A stretch of DNA of 64,000 nucleotides, from assembly GCF_020329505.1 (NCBI RefSeq), contig NZ_JAGKJJ010000015.1, positions 115,338 through 179,337 of the forward strand, in the 5' to 3' direction. A program made the translations under genes and the position numbers. The notes under the pieces were generated by a model. It saw only the letters and a program-made list of their open reading frames with translations. It was not told where the DNA came from and searched no databases. Shown one piece after another: positions 8,909 to 17,532 of the stretch. This DNA comes from Bradyrhizobium semiaridum (GTDB taxonomy: Bacteria > Pseudomonadota > Alphaproteobacteria > Rhizobiales > Xanthobacteraceae). Within the stretch, counting starts at the first letter, position 1; each line of letters opens with the position of its first letter.

Positions 8909-9063
8909 AACGTGATCCCACGCGTAACGGACGCGAAGGATTTCTGCAGAGGTCTGTGGTCAAACAGCAACGCCCCGCTCGATGTGATCGACCGCCATGC
9001 TCGCGGTGTATTGGCATCGTATTCCTGGCACGGTAATCCCTGCTGCCAGTTGGGGCAGCGATC

Positions 9064-9714
9064 ATGAAAGAGACCGATCAGCCGATACGAACGATGCGCG
9101 CCGGGTTTGCCGGCGCATTGGCTGGGGTCATGCTGCTGCTGCCGTCAACGGCTCCGGCCGATGCGGCCGAGCTCAGCGCAGGCATTGCCCAGCTCTACAC
9201 TTCCGTTTCGATCTATCCGCCGTCGGCGACCTCGATGACGGTCTGCTACGGCTTCGTCTGCCGGCGCCGCGAGACACTCGACTTCTCCGCGGCCGACAGG
9301 GCCGCGCTGACCAAGATCATGGCGAGCGGCCGCGCCAACGCCGCCGCCGAGCGCGCGGCCGTGCAGAAAGCGGTGATCTGGTTCGATCGCCGCATGGGAC
9401 CGATCCTCGGCACCGACAAGCGGGTGCCGAAAGCGGATTTCCGCGCCAACGACGACAAGCACAATTACGATTGCTGGGACACCACCCGCAACACCACCAG
9501 TCTGATGCTGGTGATGCAGATGTGGAACCTGTTCAAGTTCCACGACATCGGCAATCCGCATTACCGCGGCTTCTCGCTCGGCCAGACCCCGCACAACACC
9601 GCCGTGCTGGTGGAGCGCGCGACCAAGGTGGAGTGGGCAGTGGATCTATGGCCGCGCGGTTATTTGCAGGCACCCGACGTCATGACCGTCGCCAAATGGG
9701 TGACCGAAGATTGA
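9064..9714 (+). CDS. Exported protein of unknown function
   Basis: The 216-residue product has an N-terminal signal region (AGFAGALAGVMLLLPSTAPA, residues 13-32). The mature part contains an isolated pair of Cys in VCYGFVCRRRETLDFS, a central NYDCWDTTRNTTSLMLVMQM stretch rich in conserved-looking aromatic residues, and LWPRGYLQAPDVMTVAKW near the end. ATG 9064 follows gcagcgatc, a poor ribosome site, so the exact start is less certain. No membrane segment remains after cleavage, which suggests a periplasmic protein. I do not recognise a characterised family. Nothing in the neighbours explains it: the Lrp regulator upstream is 155 bases away and cspA is convergent. Confidence 0.75.
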   Translation: MKETDQPIRTMRAGFAGALAGVMLLLPSTAPADAAELSAGIAQLYTSVSIYPPSATSMTVCYGFVCRRRETLDFSAADRAALTKIMASGRANAAAERAAVQKAVIWFDRRMGPILGTDKRVPKADFRANDDKHNYDCWDTTRNTTSLMLVMQMWNLFKFHDIGNPHYRGFSLGQTPHNTAVLVERATKVEWAVDLWPRGYLQAPDVMTVAKWVTED

Positions 9715-9972
9715 ACGGCTGGCATTGGTGGCGCGGCGGTCGCGCCTGCGGCCTTGGCGACAATGGCAATGCCGGCGCAGGCAAACCGAACAGGTGATAC
9801 GCTTCGGCACGCCGGTGCTGGCGGCCGCGAGAAAATCGAACGCCCCGACAATCCAACATGTGGCGCGCGGGCAGGTGCCCGCCCCGCCGAACGTCACGTT
9901 GTCTGGGTTGCTGGTTCGGCCTCACCCCCGAACGTTGTCCGAGAGTGCGCCGCTAGGTCCGGCGCGGTCGCG

Positions 9973-10173
9973 CTAGACCTTGAGGTTCTCAGCCGACGTC
10001 TTGCCGCGATTTGCGATCTCTTCGTATTCGACTGATTGACCCTCGTTGAGCGTCTGAAGACCAGCCTTTTGGACTGCAGAAATATGCACGAAAATGTCCT
10101 TGCCGCCCGATGCGGGCTGGATGAATCCATAACCCTTGGTCGGGTTGAACCACTTCACGGTACCTTTGGGCAT
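9973..10173 (-). CDS. Cold-shock domain protein, CspA family
   Basis: A complete 66-residue single cold-shock domain with both RNA-binding motifs: RNP1-like KGYGFIQP and RNP2-like DIFVHISAV. It binds single-stranded RNA or DNA as a chaperone. ATG 10173 gives the canonical MPKGTVKWFN start; an upstream in-frame extension is not part of the family. The roughly 390 bases between this start and the next feature to the right are gene-free, with about the first 100 likely to be its leader. The 258-base gap on the downstream side (9715-9972) shows nothing I can identify. Confidence 0.95.
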   Translation of the reverse strand: MPKGTVKWFNPTKGYGFIQPASGGKDIFVHISAVQKAGLQTLNEGQSVEYEEIANRGKTSAENLKV

Positions 10174-10374
10174 TCCAGTCGTCTCCGCGGAATCAAATCG
10201 AAACAGACCCGCCGGTCCCCGCACAACCGGCTTGTCCGCAAGCACAGGATAGCAGTTTGAAAAAAGCTGGGTAGATCAAACGACGGTGTGTTTTTGCGTC
10301 GGAACAACCCGCTTTACGGCAATTTGGCGCCGGGTTGCCTGTTTCATGATCATTTGATGCACTGCAAAACGGGC

Positions 10375-10560
10375 GCCGAACGGCCTCCCCTCGTCATTCG
10401 GGGGCACGCCAACGGGTCCGCGCGAAAGCGCGGCCCGATGACAGGCTCCACCCGGAATCCCATCAGCCGCGCGATCCAGTACGCTGCGGCCTCTCGGTTC
10501 TAGCACTGCAGCCTCTGGAATACTGGATCACCCGGTCAAGCCAGGCTTCGCCCGCAATGA
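10375..10560. repeat. Composite intergenic repeat (REP-like)
   Basis: Two repeat types lie side by side. A 'ctcgtcattcgggggc'-type segment (10386-10403), with an internal ccgcgcgaaagcgcgg hairpin, resembles the element at 50705. A 'gatccagta' segment and its inverted copy 'tactggatc' (10471-10479 and 10522-10530) bracket a palindromic unit (gcggcctct...) related to 5188 and 44477. No reading frame in 10174-10566 is supported as a gene. Confidence 0.7.
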
Positions 10561-10566
10561 TGTTCT

Positions 10567-10878
10567 TCAATACGTCGCAGCAAGATACTCCACGATCTTG
10601 CCAACATCGGCATCGTCGATCGGCGCGCCGTAGACCTTGATCATCTTGGTCACCTCGGCCTGCCAGAAATCCTTCTTGAACTTCTCGCCCTGCGGCTGGG
10701 TCTTGATGTAGTCGGCCGAATGGCAGGCGGTGCAGTTGTTCTGCACCACGTCGAGGTTGGGGCCCGGCTTGAGGGTCGTGGTCTCCTCGGGGACCGTATA
10801 GTTCAACGGGGCGGCCGTGGCGGCAGCGATCGACAGCGCGGCGATCGCACAACATGCGAGAAGCAGCTTGCTGGTCAT
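10567..10878 (-). CDS. sorB: Cytochrome c subunit of sulfite dehydrogenase
   Basis: A 103-residue protein with a cleavable signal peptide (residues 1-22) and one heme c site, CTACH at residues 49-53. A later Met (VTKMIKVYG) could be the axial ligand. It lies 12 bases downstream of the molybdenum sulfite dehydrogenase gene on the same strand. That is the SorAB arrangement, in which SorB takes electrons from the Mo-heme catalytic subunit in the periplasm and passes them to a soluble cytochrome. The short length and single heme fit SorB. Function is assigned mainly from the pairing. Confidence 0.88.
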   Translation of the reverse strand: MTSKLLLACCAIAALSIAAATAAPLNYTVPEETTTLKPGPNLDVVQNNCTACHSADYIKTQPQGEKFKKDFWQAEVTKMIKVYGAPIDDADVGKIVEYLAATY

Positions 10879-10890
10879 GATGCCCTCTCC

Positions 10891-12090
10891 TCACGCCGCG
10901 GTGACGCGCACGGTTTCGACGACGTTGCGCAGGTAGCCGGCCGGATTCCACAACGGGTCCATCGGCTGGGTGTCGCCGGCATTATTGGTGGCGCGCACCT
11001 TGATATCCCAGGCGCCGGCGGCGAGCTTCACCGGCAGCTTCCATTCGCGGAAGGCGTATTTGCCGAGGTCCTTGCCGAGCTTCGCGTTGGTCCAAGTCTT
11101 GCCGTCGTCGGTCGACACCGCGACTTCCTTGATCCCCTTGCCGCCGTCGAAGGCGATGCCGCGCAGCATGGTGCGGCCGGCCTTCAGCTTGGCGCCGTCG
11201 GTGACGCTGGTGATGAACGAGCGCACCGTGAAGCGGTTGATCGGAATCGTCGCCTTCGGCGCGGTGCCGGGTTCGACCGCGTTGTTGGGCGTATCGGGGA
11301 TCCGGTAGGCGGACTTCATCCAGAAGCCCTCGAACACGCTGTCGATCACGGTGATTTCATTGAGGTGCTTGACCCAGTAGGTGCCGTAATAGCCGGGCAC
11401 CACGAGGCGCAGCGGAAAGCCGTTGAGGAACGGCAGGTCCTCGCCGTTCATGCCGTAGGCCAGCATCACCTCGCCGTCGCGGGCATGGTCAATGTCGAGC
11501 GCCTTGACGAAGTCGGGGGTCTTGTCGCTGACCGGGCCGTCCATGCCGTTGAAGGTGACCTGCTTGGCGCCGGCCTGCACGCCGGCCATGTCGAGCACCG
11601 TCTTCAGCGGCACGCCGCGCCAGCGCGCGCAGCCCATCGCCCCGTTGCCGAGCTGGCCGCCGGCGACCCGCGGATTGAAAAAGCCGCGGCTGTTGCCGGA
11701 GCACTGGTTGACGGCGACGATCTCCGTCGCCTTCATCTTCATGATCTCCTTCAGCGACAGCTTCAGCGGCTTGTCGACCTTGCCCTTGATCTCGATCGTG
11801 AACTTGTCGGGATCGAGATTGTAGGGAAGGTCGGCGAGGTGATAGCGGACGAAGAACGCGTTGTTCGGCGTCAGCGGGCCGTCATTGAAAATCGAGAACG
11901 GCGTTTCCAGCTGAGGCGGCCGGCTGGTCAGGCCGATCATCGGGCGCTTTTGCGGATAGCGCACCAGCGGCCGCTCGCCGTTGCCGAACGGCAGCGTCAC
12001 GGTGTCGAGCGCGAACGCGCCCTTGGCTCCCAGCCCCGTGACCAAAGCGGCCAGTCCGGCGCGTTTCATCAAGTCTCGTCGATCGAGCAT
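10891..12090 (-). CDS. sorA: Sulfite dehydrogenase molybdopterin catalytic subunit
   Basis: Oxidises sulfite to sulfate in the periplasm. The 399-residue protein begins MLDRRDLMKRAGLAALVTGL, a twin-arginine-type signal as expected for an enzyme exported with its cofactor. The oxidoreductase molybdopterin domain (about residues 60-260) has the Mo-ligating Cys130 in AVNQCSGNSRG. The C-terminal part (about 275-395; VSTDDGKTWTNAKLGKD) is the Ig-like Mo-co dimerisation domain of sulfite oxidases. The start at 12090 fits the Tat signal; the longer frame upstream has no family support. It forms an operon with sorB downstream (12-base gap). Substrates other than sulfite occur in the superfamily, but the paired cytochrome favours SorA. 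Confidence 0.93.
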   Translation of the reverse strand: MLDRRDLMKRAGLAALVTGLGAKGAFALDTVTLPFGNGERPLVRYPQKRPMIGLTSRPPQLETPFSIFNDGPLTPNNAFFVRYHLADLPYNLDPDKFTIEIKGKVDKPLKLSLKEIMKMKATEIVAVNQCSGNSRGFFNPRVAGGQLGNGAMGCARWRGVPLKTVLDMAGVQAGAKQVTFNGMDGPVSDKTPDFVKALDIDHARDGEVMLAYGMNGEDLPFLNGFPLRLVVPGYYGTYWVKHLNEITVIDSVFEGFWMKSAYRIPDTPNNAVEPGTAPKATIPINRFTVRSFITSVTDGAKLKAGRTMLRGIAFDGGKGIKEVAVSTDDGKTWTNAKLGKDLGKYAFREWKLPVKLAAGAWDIKVRATNNAGDTQPMDPLWNPAGYLRNVVETVRVTAA

Positions 12091-12255
12091 TCCGCTTCCC
12101 CCGAAGCCGTTCTGTCGTGAGCCGGTCATCACCAAGCTCAGCCTGCCTCGCGCACTCGGTTCACGCTGATGCGCACGAGGCACAAATGTCGCACCGGGGA
12201 ACCTGAAGTCAATTGATGCTTTCGCAGCGTCCACCGGCATTGCGTTGCAAAAATG

Positions 12256-12285
12256 AAAAGCCCCGGCCACGCGGGCGGCCGGGGC
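12256..12285 (-). terminator. Rho-independent terminator of the small exported-protein gene
   Basis: Read on the minus strand, a perfect 9-bp stem (GCCCCGGCC / GGCCGGGGC, 12260-12285) with an 8-base loop is followed by TTTTCATTTTT. It lies 24 bases past the stop of the gene at 12310-12546 and upstream of sorA, so it separates the two transcripts. Confidence 0.85.
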
Positions 12286-12309
12286 ATTTCCATCGAACGG
12301 AAAGTCCGA

Positions 12310-12546
12310 TCAGTAGCAGACGTTCACGGTGCGATAGCGGTAGCCGTAGGGCGTCAGCACCAGGCGGGTGACGTAGCAGCTGGAGTTGACGAAGCCGACG
12401 CCGATGCCGAAGCCCGGGCCCCAGTAGTGGTGATGATGCGGATGCCAGCCACCGCCGAACGGCTTGGCCGATGCAGCGGACGGCGCCAGCGCGGCGGCAC
12501 CGAGGATGGCAACAGTGGCGAGAGCAAGGGTCAGTTTGCGAAACAT
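12310..12546 (-). CDS. Small exported His/Gly-rich protein (78 aa)
   Basis: The signal peptide (MFRKLTLALATVAILGAAAL, cleavage near ASA) leaves about 50 mature residues. These contain a Gly/His/Trp-rich patch (FGGGWHPHHHHYWGPGFG) and two Cys (in NSSCYVT and the C-terminal VNVCY) that could form a disulfide. ATG 12546 is preceded by GAAGGAG at ideal distance; longer in-frame starts are not needed. The His cluster could bind metal, but that is a guess. It is monocistronic with its own terminator. Confidence 0.78.
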   Translation of the reverse strand: MFRKLTLALATVAILGAAALAPSAASAKPFGGGWHPHHHHYWGPGFGIGVGFVNSSCYVTRLVLTPYGYRYRTVNVCY

Positions 12547-12728
12547 GGCGGTCTCCTTCGATTGCGCGTTGAGCTCTGTCGCGGCGCGGGTTGCGGTGTT
12601 GCCCATCGCCAATCAGTCGTGCTCGCTAGCGGCAACGTTCGAGGGTTTTGGCTGAACGCCTGTTCAGGTGTGCGGCAGGTCACACTGGAGCTGAAGGCCG
12701 TCACATCGTGGTTGCGGCGCTGAACCTT

Positions 12729-14483
12729 TCAGGCCGCAACGGCACGCTTCGCGTCGAGCAGCGTTGCGAGCACGCGGGTCTTGTCGACCGTGCGCACCGT
12801 CATCGGCTCGTTGCGGCCGCGGATCGCGACGTCCTGCGCAGGCAGGGCGTCCTCGGTGAGGCCGGCCGTGGCGCGGACCTCATCCGAGATCACCGCCTCG
12901 CAGGCCAGCGACTTCGTCATGTCCTGCAGCCGCGCCGCGACGTTGACGGCGTCGCCGAGCGCGGTGAACACCATGTGATCGCGATAGCCGATGTCGCCGA
13001 CGATCACCTCGCCGCCATGGATGCCGATGCCGAAGCGGATCGGCTCGTGCAGATCGTGGCTCAGGAACTGGTTCAGCTCGTCGATATTGACCGCGATCAG
13101 CGCCGCGGCGCGCAGCGCCTGGCGGCAGGCCTGTTCGCGGCCGACGGTGAGCCCGAACAGCGCCAGCATGCCGTCGCCGATGAACTGGTTCGGCCGGCCG
13201 CCGGCCTCCAGCACCGCCTGCGACACCGCGCCGAGGAAACGGTTGACGATGAACACGGTGTCGAACGGCAGCCGCTTCTCGGCGAGCTGCGTCGAGCCGC
13301 GCATGTCGACGAACAGGCTGACGAGGTAACGCTCCTGGCCGACCCGCGCCGGATTGTCGGCGGTCGCATTGGCCGACATTGTGTGCGGCAGGAACAGCTG
13401 GAAGAAGGTGATGTCGCCGGTCGGGCGCAGCTGGCAGGCCAGCCGGATCGACGGATCGTCGCTGCCGACCCGGTGCAGCACGAAGGCCTCGCGCGGCGAC
13501 GGCTCGGGCAGCGCGACGTGGTTGCCGATGACGCGGATGCGGCAGGTCGAGCAGCGCGCGCGGCCGCCGCAGACGCTGGCATGCGGCACGTTGTGGCGCA
13601 GGCTCGCTTCCAGCACGCTCAGGCCCTTCGGCACCCGCACGGTGCGGCCGTTGCCGTAGGACAGCACGATCATGCCGCCGCGGCGCTCGAGCAGGGCGCG
13701 CGCGCCGCGCGCGACCAGGACGAGGCCGAGCAGGCCGAGATAGCCGATCGTCAGGCCGCTGGTGATGCTGTCGAGTGTGTTGCCCTGCGCCGCCGTGCCG
13801 AGCTTCTGCACCGACAGCTCCTCGCGCCGCCAGTCGGCGTCCTGATAGTCCGACATCGTGATGCGGCCGCCCTGATAGATGCCGAGCATCGCCAGCGTCG
13901 GGATCAGCACGGCCGCCGCAAGCAGGAACGGCGCGGCGCGCCTGAAGAACGTCCGCAGCCGCAGCCAGAAATACAGGCCGATGCAGCCATGCACCCAGGC
14001 GACCACCAGCACCGCCAGCATGGTCCACAGCCGCGCCGGCGAGGCGATGAAGAACAGATAGAGTTCCTGCGGGTAGAGCTTCTCATGCCCATACAGCGCC
14101 TGGCCGAGCCGCACGCCGACGACATGGGCGACGATCAGCATCGGGATGCTGAGGCCGAGCGCGAGCTGCAACGGCTCGATCGCGCGCCAGCGGAATTCGC
14201 GGCGCTGGTACAGCGCCCAGATGCCAAGCGCGGCATGCACCAGGCAGGCGCTGTAGAACACGATCGCGACGGGGAGGAACTGCCAGAACTCGGTGTGGTA
14301 GTAGACGCCGGCCGCCAGCGCCTCCATCGAGATGTTGCCGAGCGCGTGATTGAGGAAATGGCTCACCAGATAGGCGAACATGATCGTGCCCGTGATAAGG
14401 CGGACCTGCCGCAGTCCGACGCCGCGGGCCATGTCCTGCAGATGTTCACGCGAGGGCGAGGTCATGTGATTCATGATCGGCAA
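12729..14483 (-). CDS. Membrane adenylate/guanylate cyclase with an internal [2Fe-2S] ferredoxin domain
   Basis: A 584-residue three-part protein. Residues about 25-260 hold five or six membrane helices with several His inside or near them (SHFLNHALG, VHAALGIW, IVAHVVG, WVHGCIG), resembling a heme-binding cytochrome b-like membrane domain. Residues about 270-365 are a ferredoxin domain with Cys305, Cys311, Cys314 and Cys350 (CGGRARCSTC ... LACQL). Residues about 385-560 are a class III nucleotidyl cyclase with LFVDMRGST and FIGDGMLALFG, the metal-binding Asp regions, and TALGDAVNVAARLQ. The natural reading is a redox-sensing cyclase making cAMP at the membrane. The cofactors are inferred from motifs. 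The start could also be Met4 or Met7. Confidence 0.87.
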   Translation of the reverse strand: MPIMNHMTSPSREHLQDMARGVGLRQVRLITGTIMFAYLVSHFLNHALGNISMEALAAGVYYHTEFWQFLPVAIVFYSACLVHAALGIWALYQRREFRWRAIEPLQLALGLSIPMLIVAHVVGVRLGQALYGHEKLYPQELYLFFIASPARLWTMLAVLVVAWVHGCIGLYFWLRLRTFFRRAAPFLLAAAVLIPTLAMLGIYQGGRITMSDYQDADWRREELSVQKLGTAAQGNTLDSITSGLTIGYLGLLGLVLVARGARALLERRGGMIVLSYGNGRTVRVPKGLSVLEASLRHNVPHASVCGGRARCSTCRIRVIGNHVALPEPSPREAFVLHRVGSDDPSIRLACQLRPTGDITFFQLFLPHTMSANATADNPARVGQERYLVSLFVDMRGSTQLAEKRLPFDTVFIVNRFLGAVSQAVLEAGGRPNQFIGDGMLALFGLTVGREQACRQALRAAALIAVNIDELNQFLSHDLHEPIRFGIGIHGGEVIVGDIGYRDHMVFTALGDAVNVAARLQDMTKSLACEAVISDEVRATAGLTEDALPAQDVAIRGRNEPMTVRTVDKTRVLATLLDAKRAVAA

Positions 14484-14529
14484 GTCTAGTGGTTAATTCC
14501 CGCGGTGAATACCGTAGCGAGCAAGCGCG

Positions 14530-14705
14530 CTGCCCTTGCTTCGCCTCTCGCCTTTTGGGAGACGCCGGATCGCATCGCAAGATGCGATCCGGGTGAGGGG
14601 TGACGGTCCATCGAGGGACTTCCGCTACGGATACACCTGAACCCCTCACCCGGATTTCCCGCGTGCCGCGTGAAATCCGACCTCTCCCACAAGGGGAGAG
14701 GTGAA
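14530..14705. repeat. Palindromic intergenic repeat, 'cctctcccc...caagggg' family
   Basis: The inverted units include gcctctcgccttttgggaga and ggatcgcatcgcaagatgcg on the left, and acctctcccacaaggggaga on the right (14680-14700). The motif cccctcacccgga is shared with 16341-16487 and 25765-26105. The element lies just upstream of the glycosyltransferase start and creates the spurious upstream in-frame extension of that gene. Confidence 0.8.
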
Positions 14706-14771
14706 GCCAAGCACCGTGGCGGGTGCCGCGGCACGTTGACACCCCCGCCGGCTTCGAACAAAAAGCCCGCC

Positions 14772-16487
14772 GTGACGATAGGCTCTGCCGATAACATCCG
14801 CCTTAAGCCGGCCCGCTCGCGCGCGCCCGATTGGCGCGGTGTGATCGCCGTGATCGTGGCGATGACTGCGATGCGGCTGGTCTATGCCCATGCGCTCGAT
14901 CTGCGCACCGACGAGGCCTATTACTGGACCTGGTCGAAGGAGAGCGTGCTGTCGTTCCTCGACCATCCTCCGATGGTGGCCTGGTTCATCCGCTTCGGCA
15001 CCGCAATCTTCGGCGACACCAATCTCGGGGTTCGGTTCGGCGGCATCGTGGCGATGCTGGTGACGCAGCTTCTGCTCGCCGACATCGTCCGCCGCGTGAC
15101 GTCGAACAATATCCGCGCTGTCGTCCTCGCGCTGCTGCTGCCGGAAGCGGCGCTCTATTACGGGCTGCTGATGGCCAAGGTGGCGCCCGACACGGCGCTG
15201 ATCCCGTTCGCCGTGGCGATGCTGTGGTCGCTGGTGCGGCTGGCGCAGAGCCATGACGGGCGCTGGTGGCTCGCCGCCGGCCTGTTCGCGGGGCTGTCAC
15301 TATTGTCGAAGTTCACCGCGGTCATGCTGGTGCCGGCGGTCGCAGCCTTCGCGCTGGTGCCGGACTGGCGCTGGCGCTGGCTGCGCAGCCCGTATCCCTG
15401 GCTCGCGGCGCTGATCGCCATCGCGGTGTTCTCGCCGGTGCTGATCTGGAACGCGCAGCACGATTGGGCCTCGTTCCGCTTCCAGGCGGTGCGCGCCACC
15501 GCCGAGCGCGCCTTCACGCTGCGCACCGTCGGCGAGTTCATCGGCCTGCAGTTCGGCCTCGTCGGCTTCGTGCTGCTGCCGGTGACGCTGTTCGGCACCG
15601 CGCTGACGGCATGGCGCGGCTATCGCAACCGCGAACCGGTCGCGATCCTGCTGTCGACGGCAGTGCTGGCGCCGTTCCTCTATTTCTTCTGGAAGTCGCT
15701 GACGCTGCGGGTCGGCGATACCTGGCCGATGTTTTTGTGGCCGGCCGGCTTTGCCGCGGTGGCGATCAACGTCACGCGGATGCCGTTCGAGGGCTGGTCG
15801 GCCGGGCTGGTCAGATCGACCATCTTCTGGGCGCGCACCGCAATTCCGGCCGGCATTGCCTTCGTCGTCATCGTGTTCCTGTACTACATGTTCGCGCCGT
15901 GGAATCTGACCGGCCATACCGATCCGATCGGCGCCGAGGCCGGCTACGAAAAATTGGCCGCGCGGGTGGAGGCGCAGCTGCAGGCGACCGGCGCCACCTG
16001 GGTCGCGACCACGGATTATCGCACCTACGCGATGCTGCGCTGGTTCTTGCGCGGCAAGGTGCCGGTGATCGAGGTCACCGAGCGCGGCCGTTTTCAGGGC
16101 TTTGCCGATCCCGGCATGGACCTGATCCGGGATCATGCCGGCCTCTATGTCGGCCGCGAGCCCGAGGACAAGCTGCCGCTGTGGGACGAGACCACGGCGG
16201 TGCGCCAGCCGCTCGAACGCGTTGTGCGCAGCTGGCGCGGGACGATGATGGATACATATTCACTGCAGAAGCTCACCGGCTGGACCCCCGATCTGTCGCC
16301 GCCGCCGGACACGCCCTTCTTCCGCTGGCGCGTGCTGGCGTTCTCCTTCTCCCCGCTTGCGGGGAGAAGTCGGGATGAGGAGGGAGTCTCGGCAGGGACG
16401 GTGAGAGACGGACTCGCGGAGACTCCCCCTCACCCGGATCGCATTGGCATGCGATCCGGCCTCTCCCCGCAAGCGGGGCGAGGCTAA
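14772..16487 (+). CDS. ArnT/PMT-type membrane glycosyltransferase (GT-C fold)
   Basis: A polytopic inner-membrane protein of 571 residues with about ten hydrophobic helices. It carries the first-loop signature of GT-C enzymes: LRTDEAYYWTWSKE (acidic catalytic pair) followed by FLDHPPMVAWFIR, as in ArnT/PMT-family transferases that use polyprenyl-phosphate sugars. The acceptor is unknown. I chose GTG 14772; the ATG at 14670 lies inside a palindromic repeat and adds only repeat-encoded residues. The last 40 to 50 residues (after RWRVLAF) are likewise encoded by a repeat copy, so the C-terminus has been replaced or extended by repeat DNA. Helices and catalytic motif are intact. Confidence 0.85.
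   Translation: MTIGSADNIRLKPARSRAPDWRGVIAVIVAMTAMRLVYAHALDLRTDEAYYWTWSKESVLSFLDHPPMVAWFIRFGTAIFGDTNLGVRFGGIVAMLVTQLLLADIVRRVTSNNIRAVVLALLLPEAALYYGLLMAKVAPDTALIPFAVAMLWSLVRLAQSHDGRWWLAAGLFAGLSLLSKFTAVMLVPAVAAFALVPDWRWRWLRSPYPWLAALIAIAVFSPVLIWNAQHDWASFRFQAVRATAERAFTLRTVGEFIGLQFGLVGFVLLPVTLFGTALTAWRGYRNREPVAILLSTAVLAPFLYFFWKSLTLRVGDTWPMFLWPAGFAAVAINVTRMPFEGWSAGLVRSTIFWARTAIPAGIAFVVIVFLYYMFAPWNLTGHTDPIGAEAGYEKLAARVEAQLQATGATWVATTDYRTYAMLRWFLRGKVPVIEVTERGRFQGFADPGMDLIRDHAGLYVGREPEDKLPLWDETTAVRQPLERVVRSWRGTMMDTYSLQKLTGWTPDLSPPPDTPFFRWRVLAFSFSPLAGRSRDEEGVSAGTVRDGLAETPPHPDRIGMRSGLSPQAGRG
16341..16487. repeat. Palindromic repeat overlapping the 3' end of the glycosyltransferase gene
   Basis: Inverted arms cttctccccgcttgcgggga (from 16348) and cctctccccgcaagcggggc (from 16461) flank a middle with ccctcacccggatcgcat. 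The same family occurs at 14530-14705 and 25765-26105. The final 40 to 50 codons and the stop of the gene fall inside the element. Confidence 0.85.
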
Positions 16488-16500
16488 GGCCTGCCGCGCG

Positions 16501-17532
16501 CTATTCCCCTTCCTCGCGCTTGCTCAGGAGATCCCTTGCCAGATCGGTCAGCGCGGGGCGCGGCAGGGCGTTGAACGGCATCGGGCGCGTCACCTCGATC
16601 GCAGCGAGGCCGAGGCGCGCGGTGAGCAGACCGTTGAGCATGCCTTCGCCGAGCCGCTGTGAGAGCTTTGCCGCGATGCCGTGGCCGAGCATCTGCTGGA
16701 TCAGGCTGTCGCTCCCCGCGATGCCGCCGGTGATCGCAAGATGCGCGATCACCTGGCGCAGCAGGCGGATCATGCCGAGCGCGCCGGGGCGGCCGCCATA
16801 GAGCCGCGCCAGCTGCCGGATCATCCGCAAGCTCGCCACGAACACGAACAGCACGTCGATCATCGCGCGCGGTGAGACCGCGGTGACGACGGAGACGCGC
16901 TGCGCCGCCGTCGACACCAGCCGCCGGGCTTCCGCGTCGAGCGGCGTCATCAGCTCGCGCTCGGCGAGGCGGATCATGTCAGCGCCGTCGATGATATCGT
17001 CGGTGTGGCTCTGCAGGGCGCTGCGGGCGCGGGCGAGCTGCGGGGTCTGGTGCGCGAGCTTGAGCAGATCGGTGACGATGGCCCGGCTCGCGGCGCGGTC
17101 GTCGCTGATCAGGACTTCCGCGGCGCGCAGATGCAGCTTCTCGATGGTCGCGAGCCGCGCCAGGCCGGCGAGCTCGCGCATCGTCATGACGGCGAGCGCG
17201 ACCGCGGCGATCACCGCCAGCCCGAGACCGAGGAAGCCGAGCCCCTCGTTGCGCGCAAAGAGATCCTCGACCAGGTTGATGACGCCGAGCCCGGTGCCGA
17301 GCACCACGAGGCCGGCGACCGCGCTCCAGAACAGCGTGCCCCAGCGGAAGCCGCGGCGCGCCGGCACCAGCGGCGTATCGACGGTCGCCGGCAGCTGCGC
17401 CGGCTCGGCCTCGGGCACGATCTGGATCGTGCCGCGGGCGAGGCGGCCGGTGTCATCGGGATCGATCACGACCACGCCGGGATCGTCGAGCTTGAACGTC
17501 GCCGGCCGCCGGGGCGGCGTCTTGTCGTTCAT
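16501..17532 (-). CDS. ycjF: YcjF/TIGR01620 family inner-membrane protein
   Basis: A 343-residue protein with a hydrophilic N-terminus (residues 1-65), two adjacent membrane helices (about 66-120; WSAVAGLVVLGTGLGVINLV and a second Gly/Ala-rich one) and a conserved soluble C-terminal domain with further hydrophobic segments (MIDVLFVFVASLRMIRQLAR, VIAHLAITGGIAGSD). Length, helix pattern and linkage to ycjX match the YcjF family (UPF0283), whose biochemical role is unknown. The start overlaps the stop of ycjX by 4 bases, indicating coupled translation. Confidence 0.87.
   Translation of the reverse strand: MNDKTPPRRPATFKLDDPGVVVIDPDDTGRLARGTIQIVPEAEPAQLPATVDTPLVPARRGFRWGTLFWSAVAGLVVLGTGLGVINLVEDLFARNEGLGFLGLGLAVIAAVALAVMTMRELAGLARLATIEKLHLRAAEVLISDDRAASRAIVTDLLKLAHQTPQLARARSALQSHTDDIIDGADMIRLAERELMTPLDAEARRLVSTAAQRVSVVTAVSPRAMIDVLFVFVASLRMIRQLARLYGGRPGALGMIRLLRQVIAHLAITGGIAGSDSLIQQMLGHGIAAKLSQRLGEGMLNGLLTARLGLAAIEVTRPMPFNALPRPALTDLARDLLSKREEGE

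Noticed and set aside
10720..12120. Plus-strand open frame opposite sorB/sorA (466 codons)
   Set aside because: No recognisable domain; the minus strand has the complete Mo and heme motifs of SorAB.
12648..14489. Plus-strand open frame opposite the cyclase (613 codons)
   Set aside because: Arg/Gln/His-rich translation without motifs; the minus strand encodes the ferredoxin-cyclase.
14670..14771. Earlier start (ATG 14670) for the glycosyltransferase
   Set aside because: The extra residues are encoded by a palindromic repeat and have no family support; GTG 14772 begins the recognisable protein.
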